A stretch of DNA of 64,000 nt from QYQD01 sp040755415. Lineage in GTDB: Bacteria > Desulfobacterota > QYQD01. The stretch spans positions 1 to 64,000 of the forward strand of contig JBFMAZ010000082.1 of assembly GCA_040755415.1 (NCBI GenBank). Direction: 5' to 3'. Shown here piece after piece: positions 63,982 through 64,000 of this stretch (position 1 is the stretch's first letter; each line of letters begins with the position of its first letter). Both the position numbers and the translations under genes were made by a program. Below the pieces are notes generated by a model. It made no database searches, had not been told where the DNA came from, and was given only the letters and a program-made list of their open reading frames with translations.

Positions 63982-64000
63982 CGTCCGGTAATCTCAGGGA

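Overview
The window is about 50 % G+C and reads like a chromosomal piece of a free-living anaerobe of the Desulfobacterota (old Deltaproteobacteria). Evidence for this is a periplasmic tetraheme cytochrome c3, a rubredoxin:oxygen-type flavodiiron protein, a formate dehydrogenase/sulfhydrogenase-like redox operon, menaquinone made by the futalosine route, NtrC-type two-component regulation and LarB. No rRNA, phage, integrase, CRISPR array or intact transposase was seen. Gene calls, motifs and repeat alignments come from reading the sequence; family names are by recognition, not database search.

Layout. 1-5.7 kb: housekeeping genes (DNA glycosylase, purA, THUMP protein, DksA-like regulator, PilZ protein, an AAA+ ATPase of NtrC type lacking the sigma-54 loop). 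6.2-8.7 kb: ECF sigma, anti-sigma, a DUF3106-like exported protein and a lipoprotein. 8.9-16.6 kb: tRNA-Val(CAC), larB, a CDF metal exporter, a radical SAM protein, inositol-phosphate synthase, ruvX and mltG. 17-25 kb: cytochrome c3, glcD, a PAS histidine kinase with its sigma-54 regulator, and thrC. 27.3-31.5 kb: a three-gene molybdopterin/Fe-S/flavin operon. 31.5-35.5 kb: a toxin-antitoxin pair and a single-chain restriction-modification enzyme. 35.7-37.4 kb: an oxidative-stress operon (wrbA, ferritin-like, sodB, a 58-residue zinc ribbon). 37.7-47.2 kb: a TetR gene followed by a futalosine menaquinone cluster (mqnE, mqnC, deaminase, mqnA, menG, UbiD-like, UbiX, UbiA); mqnB and mqnD are not present. 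47-52.7 kb: psiE-like, flavodiiron protein, archaemetzincin, FAD protein and a ParA/MinD-type ATPase. 53.6-58 kb: a decayed MacAB-like export operon. 58.7-64 kb: YdjM-like protein, glnS, remnants, a tandem universal stress protein with a structured leader, and a protein of eleven 30-residue repeats.

The most distinctive feature is the density of small non-autonomous repeats. One family (162 bp, inverted ends of about 25 bp, perfect 8-bp target duplications) is present three times and has split an ABC permease gene. A second family has ends resembling AGTTTCCATCCGAAAA and interchangeable interiors. Related C/G-rich modules lie in frame inside menG, ubiX and the restriction enzyme, where they are apparently translated. 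This resembles the Rickettsia palindromic elements in principle, in an unrelated genome.

Other points worth following are a two-hairpin leader just after the promoter of the stress-protein gene, a gap-free three-way-junction terminator upstream of purA, two fusions of a secretion-ATPase N-terminal (MshEN-like) domain to unrelated proteins, and a DNA glycosylase whose UGA stop sits exactly where the fourth iron-sulfur cysteine should be.
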